From Thiothrix litoralis (lineage in GTDB: Bacteria; Pseudomonadota; Gammaproteobacteria; Thiotrichales; Thiotrichaceae), in the NCBI RefSeq assembly GCF_017901135.1, contig NZ_CP072801.1:3283501-3347500 (forward strand): a stretch of DNA of 64,000 nucleotides, given 5' to 3'. Shown one piece after another: positions 34,113 to 46,888 of this stretch. A model generated the notes under the pieces. It was given only the letters and a program-made list of their open reading frames with translations. It ran no database searches and was not told the DNA's origin. Made by a program: the position numbers and the translations under genes. The stretch's first letter is position 1. Every line of letters starts with the position of its first letter.

Positions 34113-34116
<4 letters not shown>
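33349..34116 (-). CDS. xthA: Exodeoxyribonuclease III (AP endonuclease)
   Basis: The 255-residue protein has all endonuclease/exonuclease/phosphatase motifs: ATWNVNSLRVRLP, ALQETK-like (here AIQETKTVDEQFP), YNGVAVLSK, VVLGDFNIAPQDRDVHDP and the catalytic His in PSDHTPVV. It cleaves DNA at abasic sites and removes 3' blocks in base-excision repair. It overlaps prlC by 4 bp upstream and the small exported-protein gene by 4 bp downstream. Confidence 0.95.
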
Positions 34117-38626
<4,510 letters not shown>

Positions 38627-39721
38627 TTAGCTTTCTGCAAACACTTGCCCGTGTTTCACCTGAAACACTTTAGCGGCATTCACCCAGTTCTTCAGGGGTT
38701 GGTGATGGGTACTGGTTATGATTAATTGTTGCTGTGCTGTCTGCAAAGTATTGTACAACGCTTGTTGGTTTTGCTCATCCAATTCTGAGGCCAGGTCGTC
38801 AATCGCGATTATACCGCGTTTTGTGGTGTCATCGGCAATGGCATGGCTTTGCGCTAATAATAAACCAACCGCGAGGATTTTGAGTTGTCCACGTGAAGCG
38901 ACCCGTAACGCGGGAATACCTTCTAGCAGAATATGTAGATCGGCACGGTGTGCGCCGTACAGGGTGAAACCTTGTTTCAATTCTTGTTCGGTTTTTTCGC
39001 TGAAAAATTGAGCTAACTGCTGCTCATCCTGTGGATAAATCCCGGCGGGAAAACCACTGCTGAGTACAAGCTGCGGGACAATGGCTGTGAGTAACTCTGC
39101 ACAACCCTGTAATGCGGCATTGAGCGCGGTTAGAGCATCTTGTCTGTAACGCCACAGAATCGGCTGTAAGGCGATTAACTGCCGAGTCCACTGAGGTAGG
39201 GCTTGACGTTGCTTAGCGTCGCGTAGACAAGCATTACGTTGCTTTAAGACCCGTTGGTAGTTACGCCACGCCATGTTGAATTCAGCAAAGCGATAAAAGG
39301 CTATCCAATCCAAAAATGCCCTGCGGTTCGTTGGGCTACCGGTGAGTAACTCAACGGAACCTGGATGAATCAGGGTCAATGGTACGTGTGCGCTTAATTC
39401 TGCTTGCTGTTGTACATCGGCGTGGTTGATACGAATGCGTGTATTTTCAGCACTTTTAGTGATCCCCAGTGGATAACTTTGCAGGATAACGCCCTGTTCA
39501 ACACTAGCAGCAACCGTTAGTTCATTTTTTCCACGAGTAATCACCTCGGCAATCCGTGGCGTGCGGAACGAGCGTCCGCGTGATAATACGGCGAGCGCCT
39601 CTAGTAAACTGGACTTACCAGAAGCGTTATCCCCATACAGAACATTCACGTGTTCGGTTAACGCCAACTCTGCACTGTGGATAACTCGACAATGTTGGAC
39701 GTTAAGACGACTTATCCACAC
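38627..39721 (-). CDS. recF: DNA replication and repair protein RecF
   Basis: The 364-residue SMC-like ATPase has Walker A GDNASGKSSLLEALAVLSRG, the signature region ASRGQLKILAVGLLLAQ and Walker B IIAIDDLASELDEQNQ. With RecO and RecR it loads RecA at gaps. GTG at 39721 is used; the peptide WISRLNVQHCRVIHSAELAL after it matches the family start and no ATG is close. It starts 19 bp after dnaN. A DnaA box covers its first codons. Confidence 0.95.
   Translation of the reverse strand: MWISRLNVQHCRVIHSAELALTEHVNVLYGDNASGKSSLLEALAVLSRGRSFRTPRIAEVITRGKNELTVAASVEQGVILQSYPLGITKSAENTRIRINHADVQQQAELSAHVPLTLIHPGSVELLTGSPTNRRAFLDWIAFYRFAEFNMAWRNYQRVLKQRNACLRDAKQRQALPQWTRQLIALQPILWRYRQDALTALNAALQGCAELLTAIVPQLVLSSGFPAGIYPQDEQQLAQFFSEKTEQELKQGFTLYGAHRADLHILLEGIPALRVASRGQLKILAVGLLLAQSHAIADDTTKRGIIAIDDLASELDEQNQQALYNTLQTAQQQLIITSTHHQPLKNWVNAAKVFQVKHGQVFAES
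38652..38667. promoter_or_regulatory. parS-like site in the recF 3' end
   Basis: TGTTTCACCTGAAACA matches TGTTNCACGTGAAACA except one central base (C for G). Confidence 0.55.
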
Positions 39722-39739
39722 CCTAATGGCTCTCGTAGT

Positions 39740-40849
39740 TTATAAACGGATGGGCATAATAACATTACGCACCGTCTCATCATCAGGGTCTGTGAGTAAC
39801 ACACTGCTTTCCGGTGAGTTGCAATGTAACCGTAGGGTTTCACCACTTAAGTGGTTCACGGCATCCAGCAAATAGGTAACATTGAAACCAATGCTGAAAT
39901 CTTTACCTGTGTAATGCACATCCAATTCATCGGTAGCAACTTCTTGCTCAGGATTGTTGGCTTCAACTTTCAGGCGGTTTTCACTCAAGGACAAACGAAC
40001 TCCCCGGAATTTTTCATTGGAGAGGATAGCCACTCGATTGAGCATATCCTTGAAGGCTTTGCGGTCGAGATCCACCTGAATTTGCCCACCACCGGGGACT
40101 GCTGCTCGGTAATCGGGATAACGTCCGTCTACCAGTTTAGTGGTGAAACGCAAGTTGTCGAGCTGTACCCGCAAATGGTTCTGGCTGCTCTGGATTTGCA
40201 GGGGAACCTGGCAATCGTTACGCAGCAAGCGGGACAATTCCAGCACACCTTTGCGGGGGATGATCAATTGACGGCTTTGCTCAACCCCGGTCATTTCGAA
40301 ATTATGGAAGCACAGGGAAAGACGATGACCGTCAGTGGCAACGGTGCGTACCCCATCAGGGTTTACTTCCAGCAACAAGCCATTGAGGTAGTAACGCACA
40401 TCCTGATTGGCCATAGCGAAAGCTGCACTTTCCAGCAGGTGTTTCAAAGTATTTTCCGGCAATTCCAGCGTGTGGACTTCACCAATGTCTTCCAGTTCCG
40501 GGAACTCGCTGGCGGGTAGGGTAGCTAACTCAAAACGGCTACGGCCTGAAGTAACGCGAGCGCGCTTATCTTCCTGTACTTCTAGATTGACAATGCTTTC
40601 CGCTGCTAGGGACTTGCAAATGTCAGCGAGTTTACGGGCAGGCAGGGTGATCTCACCATCAGCACCATCCATGATCGGTGTGTGGGTGGCAATCTCCAGT
40701 TCCAGATCGGTGCCGCGCCAGAAGGACTGGTTGCCTTGGATGCGCAGCAAAACGTTTTCCAGAATAGGGGCAGTGTGGCGTTTCTCGATAGCTCCTAGGG
40801 TGGCTTGCAAGGATTCAAGTAGGTGTTCGCGTGTTTGGATCAGTCTCAT
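39740..40849 (-). CDS. dnaN: DNA polymerase III sliding clamp (beta subunit)
   Basis: The 369-residue protein forms the ring clamp that holds the replicative polymerase on DNA. It shows the three-domain clamp sequence, with LESLQATLGAIEKRHTAPI at the start, ATDGHRLSLC in the middle, and NVTYLLDAVNHLSGETLRL and the C-terminal PIRL tail that forms part of the protein-binding groove. Between dnaA and recF as usual. Confidence 0.97.
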   Translation of the reverse strand: MRLIQTREHLLESLQATLGAIEKRHTAPILENVLLRIQGNQSFWRGTDLELEIATHTPIMDGADGEITLPARKLADICKSLAAESIVNLEVQEDKRARVTSGRSRFELATLPASEFPELEDIGEVHTLELPENTLKHLLESAAFAMANQDVRYYLNGLLLEVNPDGVRTVATDGHRLSLCFHNFEMTGVEQSRQLIIPRKGVLELSRLLRNDCQVPLQIQSSQNHLRVQLDNLRFTTKLVDGRYPDYRAAVPGGGQIQVDLDRKAFKDMLNRVAILSNEKFRGVRLSLSENRLKVEANNPEQEVATDELDVHYTGKDFSIGFNVTYLLDAVNHLSGETLRLHCNSPESSVLLTDPDDETVRNVIMPIRL

Positions 40850-40908
40850 TACTTAATATATCTTAATGTATTTAAAAAATAGTCATAATAGTAAGGTACA
40901 GTACTTTG

Positions 40909-40917
40909 TGTGGATAA
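40909..40917 (-). promoter_or_regulatory. DnaA box
   Basis: TGTGGATAA, exact complement of TTATCCACA. Confidence 0.75.
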
Positions 40918-41008
40918 CTTTTCTAATACCTTGATTATTCAATATAAATAACCTGCTATCTACAGGGTATAACTTGTGGGTAACTGCCCTAATGACTTGT
41001 GGGTATGC

Positions 41009-41017
41009 TGTGGATAA
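41009..41017 (-). promoter_or_regulatory. DnaA box
   Basis: TGTGGATAA, exact complement of TTATCCACA. Confidence 0.75.
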
Positions 41018-41031
41018 AATTGTGAGTTAAG

Positions 41032-41040
41032 TTATCCACA
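41032..41040 (+). promoter_or_regulatory. DnaA box
   Basis: TTATCCACA, exact consensus, 14 bp after the previous box and in inverted orientation to it. Confidence 0.75.
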
Positions 41041-41072
41041 GGTTGCTCACAGGGTTATCCGGGTAGTTATCC

Positions 41073-42494
41073 TCAGCTTGTTAACGTCCGAAACAGGATA
41101 CGGTATTCCTCTTCCAGCTTGGGATCAGAGTCGCGCAGTTCCACTACCTTACGGCAAGCGTGCAGCACCGTGGTATGGTCACGCCCGCCAAATTCATCAC
41201 CAATTTCAGGCAGGCTGTGGTTAGTCAGTTCCTTGGATAACGCCATGGCTATCTGGCGCGGACGTGCCAGTGAGCGGGTACGGCTTTTGGAATCCATGTC
41301 TGTCACTCGTATATTGTAGTATTGCGATACGATCTTCTTGATGTTGCCCATTGAGACCATTTTGTCTTGGCTCGCTAACTGGTCACGCAGGGCGTTTTGT
41401 ACGAAATCCATGGTTACGCTGGTGACGCACTTGAGGCGCATACTGGCGATGACCCGTTGTAAAGCACCCTCCAGATCGCGGATGTTGGAATGGAAGCGTT
41501 TGCCAATGAAAAAGCTCACGTCGTTGGGCAAGCGTAACCCGGCATCCTCAGCCTTTTTACGCAGGATGGCGACGCGTGTTTCCAGGTCGGGGGATTCGAT
41601 CTGGACGGTCAAGCCCCAGTTGAAACGGGTTTTAAGGCGATCTTCAATGCCTTCGAGATCACGCGGGAATTTGTCACTGGCGAGGATGATGCGTTTCTGG
41701 CCTTCCAACAGGGCATTGAAAGTATGGAAAAATTCTTCCATCGAGCGGTCTTTGCCTGCAAAAAACTGGATATCGTCGATCAGCAGGGCATCCAGGTGAC
41801 GGTAGTGTTGCTTGAACTCTTCCATGCGCGAATTGCGGATCGCGGAAATCATGTCGTTGACGAAACGTTCTGCGTACACATAAATCACCCGTGCACCCGG
41901 TTCGCGTTCGAGGATGCGGTTGCCGATGGCGTGCATCAGGTGGGTTTTGCCCAAGCCTACCCCGCCGTAGATAAACAGGGGGTTGTAACTGGTGTCCGGT
42001 TGGTCACCAACCTGTTGCGAGGTGGCACAGGCCAGTTGGTTGGATTTACCTTCCACGAAATTGGCAAAGGTCATGCGTGGGTTCAGCGCATTGGCAAAAC
42101 GCTCGCTGACGGGCGCGGGCGTCAACGTCGCTGGTTGGGATGAGTGATTCCAGCCATTGTGTGCAGGGGCGGGTTTGTTGATCTGTGGATAAGTTGGCTG
42201 CTTGGTGTACGTTGTCTGTTGTACTGGCGTGCTGAGTAGGGGGGGCGGTGCAGTTGGGATAGAAGAGCCAATCTGTAACATCACATCAAATTCATTGTCG
42301 CCTGTCAGGATGCGTGAATGGAACAGGATGCGAGGCAAATACTGCTCATGGACTTGTTGCAAAACGATGGTGTTGGGAGCTAGCAGGTAAAGTGCTTGGC
42401 GCTTTTCAACCGCGTGCAAGGCACGTAGCCAAGTGTTGATTTCACTGTCAGGGACTTCCTGTTCGAGTTGCTGTAAACATTGTTGCCAAAGCAT
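41073..42494 (-). CDS. dnaA: Chromosomal replication initiator DnaA
   Basis: The 473-residue AAA+ protein binds oriC and melts it. It has an N-terminal DnaB-interaction domain, a variable Pro/Thr/Gln-rich linker (about 85-140), Walker A GGVGLGKTH near residue 178, Walker B LLIDDIQFFAGKD, and the DNA-binding signature GGRDHTTVLHACRKV in the last helix-turn-helix. It heads the chain dnaA-dnaN-recF-gyrB-prlC-xthA. One perfect DnaA box lies within the gene (42184-42192) and one upstream, as in autoregulated dnaA promoters. Confidence 0.98.
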   Translation of the reverse strand: MLWQQCLQQLEQEVPDSEINTWLRALHAVEKRQALYLLAPNTIVLQQVHEQYLPRILFHSRILTGDNEFDVMLQIGSSIPTAPPPLLSTPVQQTTYTKQPTYPQINKPAPAHNGWNHSSQPATLTPAPVSERFANALNPRMTFANFVEGKSNQLACATSQQVGDQPDTSYNPLFIYGGVGLGKTHLMHAIGNRILEREPGARVIYVYAERFVNDMISAIRNSRMEEFKQHYRHLDALLIDDIQFFAGKDRSMEEFFHTFNALLEGQKRIILASDKFPRDLEGIEDRLKTRFNWGLTVQIESPDLETRVAILRKKAEDAGLRLPNDVSFFIGKRFHSNIRDLEGALQRVIASMRLKCVTSVTMDFVQNALRDQLASQDKMVSMGNIKKIVSQYYNIRVTDMDSKSRTRSLARPRQIAMALSKELTNHSLPEIGDEFGGRDHTTVLHACRKVVELRDSDPKLEEEYRILFRTLTS

Positions 42495-42571
42495 AAGAAA
42501 GCGGTTCCAAGGTGGTTGAAACAGGTAGAGGGTGCGGTGTTGGAACCGTTAATTATAGACGTGCCGACGAG

Positions 42572-42580
42572 TTATCCACA
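42572..42580 (+). promoter_or_regulatory. DnaA box upstream of dnaA
   Basis: TTATCCACA, exact consensus, 78 bp before the dnaA start codon; may serve dnaA autoregulation. Confidence 0.6.
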
Positions 42581-42613
42581 AGCACAAGCTATGCACATCT
42601 GTTGATTGCAGTG

Positions 42614-42642
42614 TTGACAAAACGGGCGCAATCCCTTAATGT
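42614..42642 (+). promoter_or_regulatory. Sigma-70 promoter candidate for rpmH-rnpA
   Basis: TTGACA (42614-42619), a 17-bp spacer and TAATGT (42637-42642). The -35 is a perfect match, the -10 weak. It is 87 bp upstream of rpmH, a gene with a strong promoter in most bacteria. Confidence 0.5.
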
Positions 42643-42729
42643 GCCTCACCTTTTTGGCTGTCCGTAAACCTGTAAAGTTTTTGAGGAACAGTCAGTGCTT
42701 GACTTAAATGAATTAACTGGTGACTTGTC

Positions 42730-42864
42730 ATGAAAAGAACCTTTCAACCGAGCAAAATCCACCGCGCCCGTACCCACGGTTTCCGTGCCCGTATGGCTAC
42801 CGCAGATGGTCGCAAGATCCTGAGTGCCCGCCGTGCTAAAGGCCGCGCACGCCTGATTCCTTAA
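42730..42864 (+). CDS. rpmH: 50S ribosomal protein L34
   Basis: The 44-residue basic protein reads [19 protein letters not shown], then [12 protein letters not shown], and ends [10 protein letters not shown], the full L34 sequence. It is short enough to be missed by ORF finders. It is 8 bp upstream of rnpA, the conserved pair. Confidence 0.98.
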   Translation: MKRTFQPSKIHRARTHGFRARMATADGRKILSARRAKGRARLIP

Positions 42865-42871
42865 GATTATT

Positions 42872-43276
42872 TTGGATGCAGGTTCACCAATTGCTGAAAG
42901 TTTCCCGCGCTGTGTTCGCCTGACCCGTGGGGTTGAATTCCAGCGGGTTTTTCAGCAAGGTAAACGTCTGCACGCCAATGGTCTGAATGCTAGAGCCGCC
43001 GCCAACACGGTCGGCTTTCCGCGTTTAGGGATGGCGATTGCTAAAAAAGCTTTACGGCGTGCCCACGAACGTAATCGTATTCGGCGGTTGGTGCGGGAAA
43101 GTTTCCGTCACCATCAAGCGACCCTACCGGCGGTGGATTTGGTACTGATGTGCCGTTCTGATGTTCTGACGATGAGTAACGCTGAACTTTTCCAGCAACT
43201 GGAAGGTTTATGGTTACGCCTGCACAAGCTATACTCTGCCGATCTGGGCAAACCCAATGAGACTGCCCTACCCTAA
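42872..43276 (+). CDS. rnpA: Ribonuclease P protein component
   Basis: The 134-residue basic protein has the RNR motif in ALRRAHERNRIRRLVRESFR and the N-terminal FQRVFQQGKRLHANGL. It assists the catalytic RNA in maturing tRNA 5' ends. The start is uncertain: no ATG fits, TTG at 42872 is the best available and gives an N-terminus (MDAGSPIAESFPRCVRL) that reaches the family's usual start. Unlike most relatives there is no yidD gene after it; yidC follows at 27 bp. Confidence 0.92.
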   Translation: MDAGSPIAESFPRCVRLTRGVEFQRVFQQGKRLHANGLNARAAANTVGFPRLGMAIAKKALRRAHERNRIRRLVRESFRHHQATLPAVDLVLMCRSDVLTMSNAELFQQLEGLWLRLHKLYSADLGKPNETALP

Positions 43277-43302
43277 CCGTCAATAACCGGATTGCATTAC
43301 CC

Positions 43303-44967
43303 ATGGATTCGCAACGTCCTTTCTTGTATCTCACCCTGTTATTCATGCTGTTCTTGATTTGGACAACGTGGCAACAGGATCATGCCCCCAAACCCCCTGT
43401 ATCTGCTGCCAGTAGTGCGCCAGCAATGGTCAATAGCGCTGGGCAAGAGGTTCCAGCACAAGGTATGCCTACTGCGCTGCCTGGACAAGCTGCTCCACTG
43501 GCTGCTAATGGTATTGTTGGTCAAACGGTGACTGTGCGTACCGATACGCTGGTGCTGAAAATCAACACCCGTGGTGGCGAAATTCTGGAAACCGATTTGC
43601 CGACCTACCCGGTAAGCCTCGATACCCCTGATAAGCCCGTCAAGGTGCTGGATTTAAACGGGCGTAACTACGTGGCGCAATCGGGTTTGCAGCATCTAAC
43701 CGTAGAAGGAGTGGATGCTAAGACACTCGCTCCTGACCATCTGGCGATGTATGGCGCAGCACAAACGGAATATACCTTGGCGAGTGGTCAGGATGAGCTG
43801 GTTGTACCCCTGGTTTGGCAAGGTGCGAACGGTGTGACCGTGACCAAGCGCTTTACCTTTAAGCGCGGCAGTTTTCTGGTCAATGTCGAACACGAAGTCA
43901 AAAACAACTCCACCAGTATCTGGAGTGGCACTGAATACAATCAGCTTAAACACGGCGAGTCTGCACACGCAGGTGGAATGCTGAGTGGCGTTCAGGCTTA
44001 TGTGGGCGGTGCTTACTACCATGATGGCAAGTTTTCCAAACTGTCTTTTTCTGACATGGCAGAAACACCGGCTAGTGGCGATGTTACGGGTGGGTGGGTC
44101 GCCATGGTGGAACATTACTTCATCAGCGCATGGGTTCCGCCCAAAGGCCAGAATGATCAGTACTACAGCATGATCACCAATAATCAGGGTGTGAAAGGCT
44201 ATGTGCTGGGAATGCGCAGTGCGGCTAAACAAATTGCACCGGGTGCAAGCGATAGCTTCAAAAGTAGTTTCTACGTTGGTCCGAAAGATCAGGATATGTT
44301 GTCCAGTATCGCGCCGGGGCTTGATCTGACAGTGGATTACGGCATTTTTGCATTCATTTCCAAGCCGATTTTTTGGTTGATGCAAGTGATCCATAATGTC
44401 GTTGGCAACTGGGGTTGGACGATCATTTTCTTGACCATCATCATCAAGGCGTTGTTCTTCTGGCCTTCTGCTGTCAGTTATAAGTCGATGGCGAAAATGA
44501 AGGCGGTTTCCCCCAAGCTGAAAGAGCTGAATGAGCGTTTTGTGGATGACCCACAAGGCAAGCAAAAAGCGATGATGGAGATCTACCGCAAGGAAAAGAT
44601 CAACCCATTGGGTGGTTGTTTGCCGATGATTATCCAGATTCCGGTATTCATGGGGCTGTATTGGGTATTGCAAGGCAGTGTGGAACTACGGCAAGCGCCG
44701 TGGATATTGTGGTACAAGGATTTGTCGCTGATGGATCCGTGGTATGTGCTGCCACTGATCATGGGCGCTTCCATGTATTTTCAACAGAAGCTCAACCCGC
44801 CACAGGTTGACCCAATGCAGCAGAAAATCTTCCAGTTCATGCCGGTTATTTTCACGGTGATGTTCCTGTTCTTCCCGGCCGGTCTGGTACTGTACTGGGT
44901 AGTGAACAATATTCTGTCGATGGCTCAGCAATGGTACATCAACAAGAAAATCGTGGGACATGCTTAA
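43303..44967 (+). CDS. yidC: Membrane protein insertase YidC
   Basis: The 554-residue protein has the proteobacterial layout: membrane segment 1 (FLYLTLLFMLFLIWTTW), a large periplasmic domain (about 60-340), and the conserved five-segment core from about 350 with KALFFWPSAVSYKSMAKM, INPLGGCLPMIIQIPVFMG and IFTVMFLFFPAGLVLYWVV. It inserts and folds membrane proteins with or without SecYEG. Length matches E. coli (548). It lies 13 bp upstream of mnmE. Confidence 0.97.
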   Translation: MDSQRPFLYLTLLFMLFLIWTTWQQDHAPKPPVSAASSAPAMVNSAGQEVPAQGMPTALPGQAAPLAANGIVGQTVTVRTDTLVLKINTRGGEILETDLPTYPVSLDTPDKPVKVLDLNGRNYVAQSGLQHLTVEGVDAKTLAPDHLAMYGAAQTEYTLASGQDELVVPLVWQGANGVTVTKRFTFKRGSFLVNVEHEVKNNSTSIWSGTEYNQLKHGESAHAGGMLSGVQAYVGGAYYHDGKFSKLSFSDMAETPASGDVTGGWVAMVEHYFISAWVPPKGQNDQYYSMITNNQGVKGYVLGMRSAAKQIAPGASDSFKSSFYVGPKDQDMLSSIAPGLDLTVDYGIFAFISKPIFWLMQVIHNVVGNWGWTIIFLTIIIKALFFWPSAVSYKSMAKMKAVSPKLKELNERFVDDPQGKQKAMMEIYRKEKINPLGGCLPMIIQIPVFMGLYWVLQGSVELRQAPWILWYKDLSLMDPWYVLPLIMGASMYFQQKLNPPQVDPMQQKIFQFMPVIFTVMFLFFPAGLVLYWVVNNILSMAQQWYINKKIVGHA

Positions 44968-44980
44968 GAGGTAAGGTTGC

Positions 44981-46321
44981 ATGTGGAATAATCCTGACAC
45001 CATCGCTGCCGTAGCCACGCCGCCGGGGCGCGGTGGGGTTGGGATTATCCGCATCTCCGGCCAGCTCGTTCCGGCGCTTGCCACTGCTATGCTAGGTTCT
45101 CTCCCTGCCCCACGTCAGGCGGTGCACCGTTTGTTCAAGGCTGCCGATGGTACGCCGCTGGATGATGGTATCGCGCTGTATTTCCCCGCCCCCCATTCCT
45201 TTACTGGCGAAGACGTGCTGGAACTGCAAGGCCACGGCGGTACGGTCGTGCTCGATATGTTGCTCAAGCGCTGTCTGGAACTAGGGGTAAGGCTGGCGCG
45301 ACCCGGCGAATTTTCCGAACGCGCCTTCCTCAACGACAAGCTGGATTTGGCACAGGCGGAAGCCATTGCTGACCTGATTGATTCGGGGTCGGAACAGGCG
45401 GCACGCTCGGCGCTGCGTTCCCTGCAAGGCGAGTTTTCCACGGCGGTGAATACCCTGCTGACTGGCCTGATTGAGCTGCGGGTGTACGTGGAAGCGGCGC
45501 TGGATTTTCCCGATGAGGAAATCGACTTTCTGGCCGATGCGGCTGTCACCAATCGTCTGGAAACGATCAAACAGCAATTACACACGATTTTCCTGAAAGC
45601 CCGCCAAGGCAGCTTGCTGCGTGACGGGATGCATTTGGTGATCGTGGGCAGGCCGAATGCAGGCAAGTCCAGCCTGCTGAACGCACTGGCGGGGCAAGAA
45701 ACCGCGATTGTTACCGAAATCGCCGGAACCACCCGTGATGTGCTGCGCGAACGCATTAACCTCGACGGAATGCCGTTGCACATTGTTGATACTGCCGGTT
45801 TGCGCGACAGCGACGACCCGGTGGAAAAGATCGGCATCGAACGTGCTTGGGCTGAAATTGCCAAGGCCGATTTGATCCTGCTGCTGGTCGATGACACTAG
45901 CCATGATGAACCGGAGAATGCGGCGATTCTGGCGCGTTTACCGCCTCACCTGCCGCGTATTACTGTGCATAACAAGGTGGATTTGAGTGGCAAGCAACCC
46001 GGCAAACAAGGCGAACACCTTTACATTTCTGCTAAACAATCTTTAGGTATTGAGGAGCTGCGGGCAGAACTCAAAACCCGCATGGGCTATCAGGGCGAAG
46101 CGGAAGATACCTTCATCGCCCGCCGCCGCCATTTGCAGGCATTGGCCGAAACCCAGGCGGCTGTAGAACGGGCTGAATACCAGCTACGCGAATTCAACGC
46201 GGGGGAACTGATGGCGGAAGAGTTGCGTCAGGCGCAGGATACGCTGGGGCAGATTACCGGCAGGTTCACCCCAGATGATTTGTTAGGCGAGATATTCAGT
46301 TCGTTTTGTATCGGCAAGTAA
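44981..46321 (+). CDS. mnmE: tRNA modification GTPase MnmE
   Basis: The 446-residue protein has the N-terminal folate-binding domain ([19 protein letters not shown]), the helical domain, the inserted G domain ([14 protein letters not shown] near residue 223, [17 protein letters not shown]) and the C-terminal CIGK motif with the catalytic Cys. With MnmG it modifies U34 of tRNAs. mnmG is not next to it here. Confidence 0.97.
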   Translation: MWNNPDTIAAVATPPGRGGVGIIRISGQLVPALATAMLGSLPAPRQAVHRLFKAADGTPLDDGIALYFPAPHSFTGEDVLELQGHGGTVVLDMLLKRCLELGVRLARPGEFSERAFLNDKLDLAQAEAIADLIDSGSEQAARSALRSLQGEFSTAVNTLLTGLIELRVYVEAALDFPDEEIDFLADAAVTNRLETIKQQLHTIFLKARQGSLLRDGMHLVIVGRPNAGKSSLLNALAGQETAIVTEIAGTTRDVLRERINLDGMPLHIVDTAGLRDSDDPVEKIGIERAWAEIAKADLILLLVDDTSHDEPENAAILARLPPHLPRITVHNKVDLSGKQPGKQGEHLYISAKQSLGIEELRAELKTRMGYQGEAEDTFIARRRHLQALAETQAAVERAEYQLREFNAGELMAEELRQAQDTLGQITGRFTPDDLLGEIFSSFCIGK

Positions 46322-46345
46322 TCCAGCGGATGGCGAGAATCAACC

Positions 46346-46879
46346 ATGACCGACGAAAAGCCCCGTAAAACGCTGTCTATTACGTGCAAACCTGTCAGCC
46401 CTACGGCGGTAGAACAGGATGGCAAAGCGCCTACGGGCATTAAACGCACGGGAAAACGCATCATTACCCGTGACCAATTGCCCCAAGCTGCACCCGCGAA
46501 ACCTAAACCACCCAAGCCGAAACCCAGCAAAGCCAAAAAGCCACCGCGCAAGCCAGTTAGAAAGTTGGTTACGCCGCCTAGCGAATTACGGGCGCGTGAA
46601 TTGAATGATTCGCTGAATGGGTTTGCGGTGTGGCTTCAGCGTCAACCGTTGGCGTTGGGGATCGAAAAGCAGGTATTCCGCTACATTGCCGACCATCACT
46701 TGAGTGCATCCAAACGGGTGGTGCAACGCTTGCTGTATGCCCATACGCACCGACGTGACTATTTGCAAGCGGTGGCAGCGGGCGGGATGCGTTACGGACT
46801 GGATGGACAGGAAGCTGAAGCGATTACGGCGGCAGAACGTGATTATGCAGGGCAGAGACTTGCAACGCTTTTTCCATAA
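46346..46879 (+). CDS. ProQ/FinO-domain RNA-binding protein
   Basis: The 177-residue protein has a basic Lys/Pro-rich N-terminal arm (KPKPPKPKPSKAKKPPRKP) and a C-terminal ProQ/FinO-type domain from about residue 85 (LALGIEKQVFRYIADHHLS, LLYAHTHRRDYLQAVAAGG, RYGLDGQEAEAITAAER). Proteins of this family bind structured RNAs as chaperones. The order (basic arm before the domain) is the reverse of E. coli ProQ but resembles FinO. It is 24 bp after mnmE, likely in the same transcript. Confidence 0.82.
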   Translation: MTDEKPRKTLSITCKPVSPTAVEQDGKAPTGIKRTGKRIITRDQLPQAAPAKPKPPKPKPSKAKKPPRKPVRKLVTPPSELRARELNDSLNGFAVWLQRQPLALGIEKQVFRYIADHHLSASKRVVQRLLYAHTHRRDYLQAVAAGGMRYGLDGQEAEAITAAERDYAGQRLATLFP

Positions 46880-46888
46880 AATTATGTT

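Larger units (their letters stand above)
40850..41072. other. Replication origin candidate (oriC) between dnaA and dnaN
   Basis: The 223-bp gap has three perfect DnaA boxes (TTATCCACA or its complement at 40909-40917, 41009-41017 and 41032-41040) plus weaker ones (40975-40983, 40998-41006, 41067-41075). Next to dnaN is an AT-rich stretch (40853-40895) with TTAATATATCTTAATG-type sequence, and another at 40921-40955; these could be the unwinding element. An origin between dnaA and dnaN is common. The gap on the other side of dnaA has one perfect box, so a split origin is possible. Confidence 0.75.

Noticed and set aside
38883-38900. A possible fourth parS (core CACGTG with AAGC) in recF.
   Set aside because: Only the core matches; both outer arms depart from the consensus.
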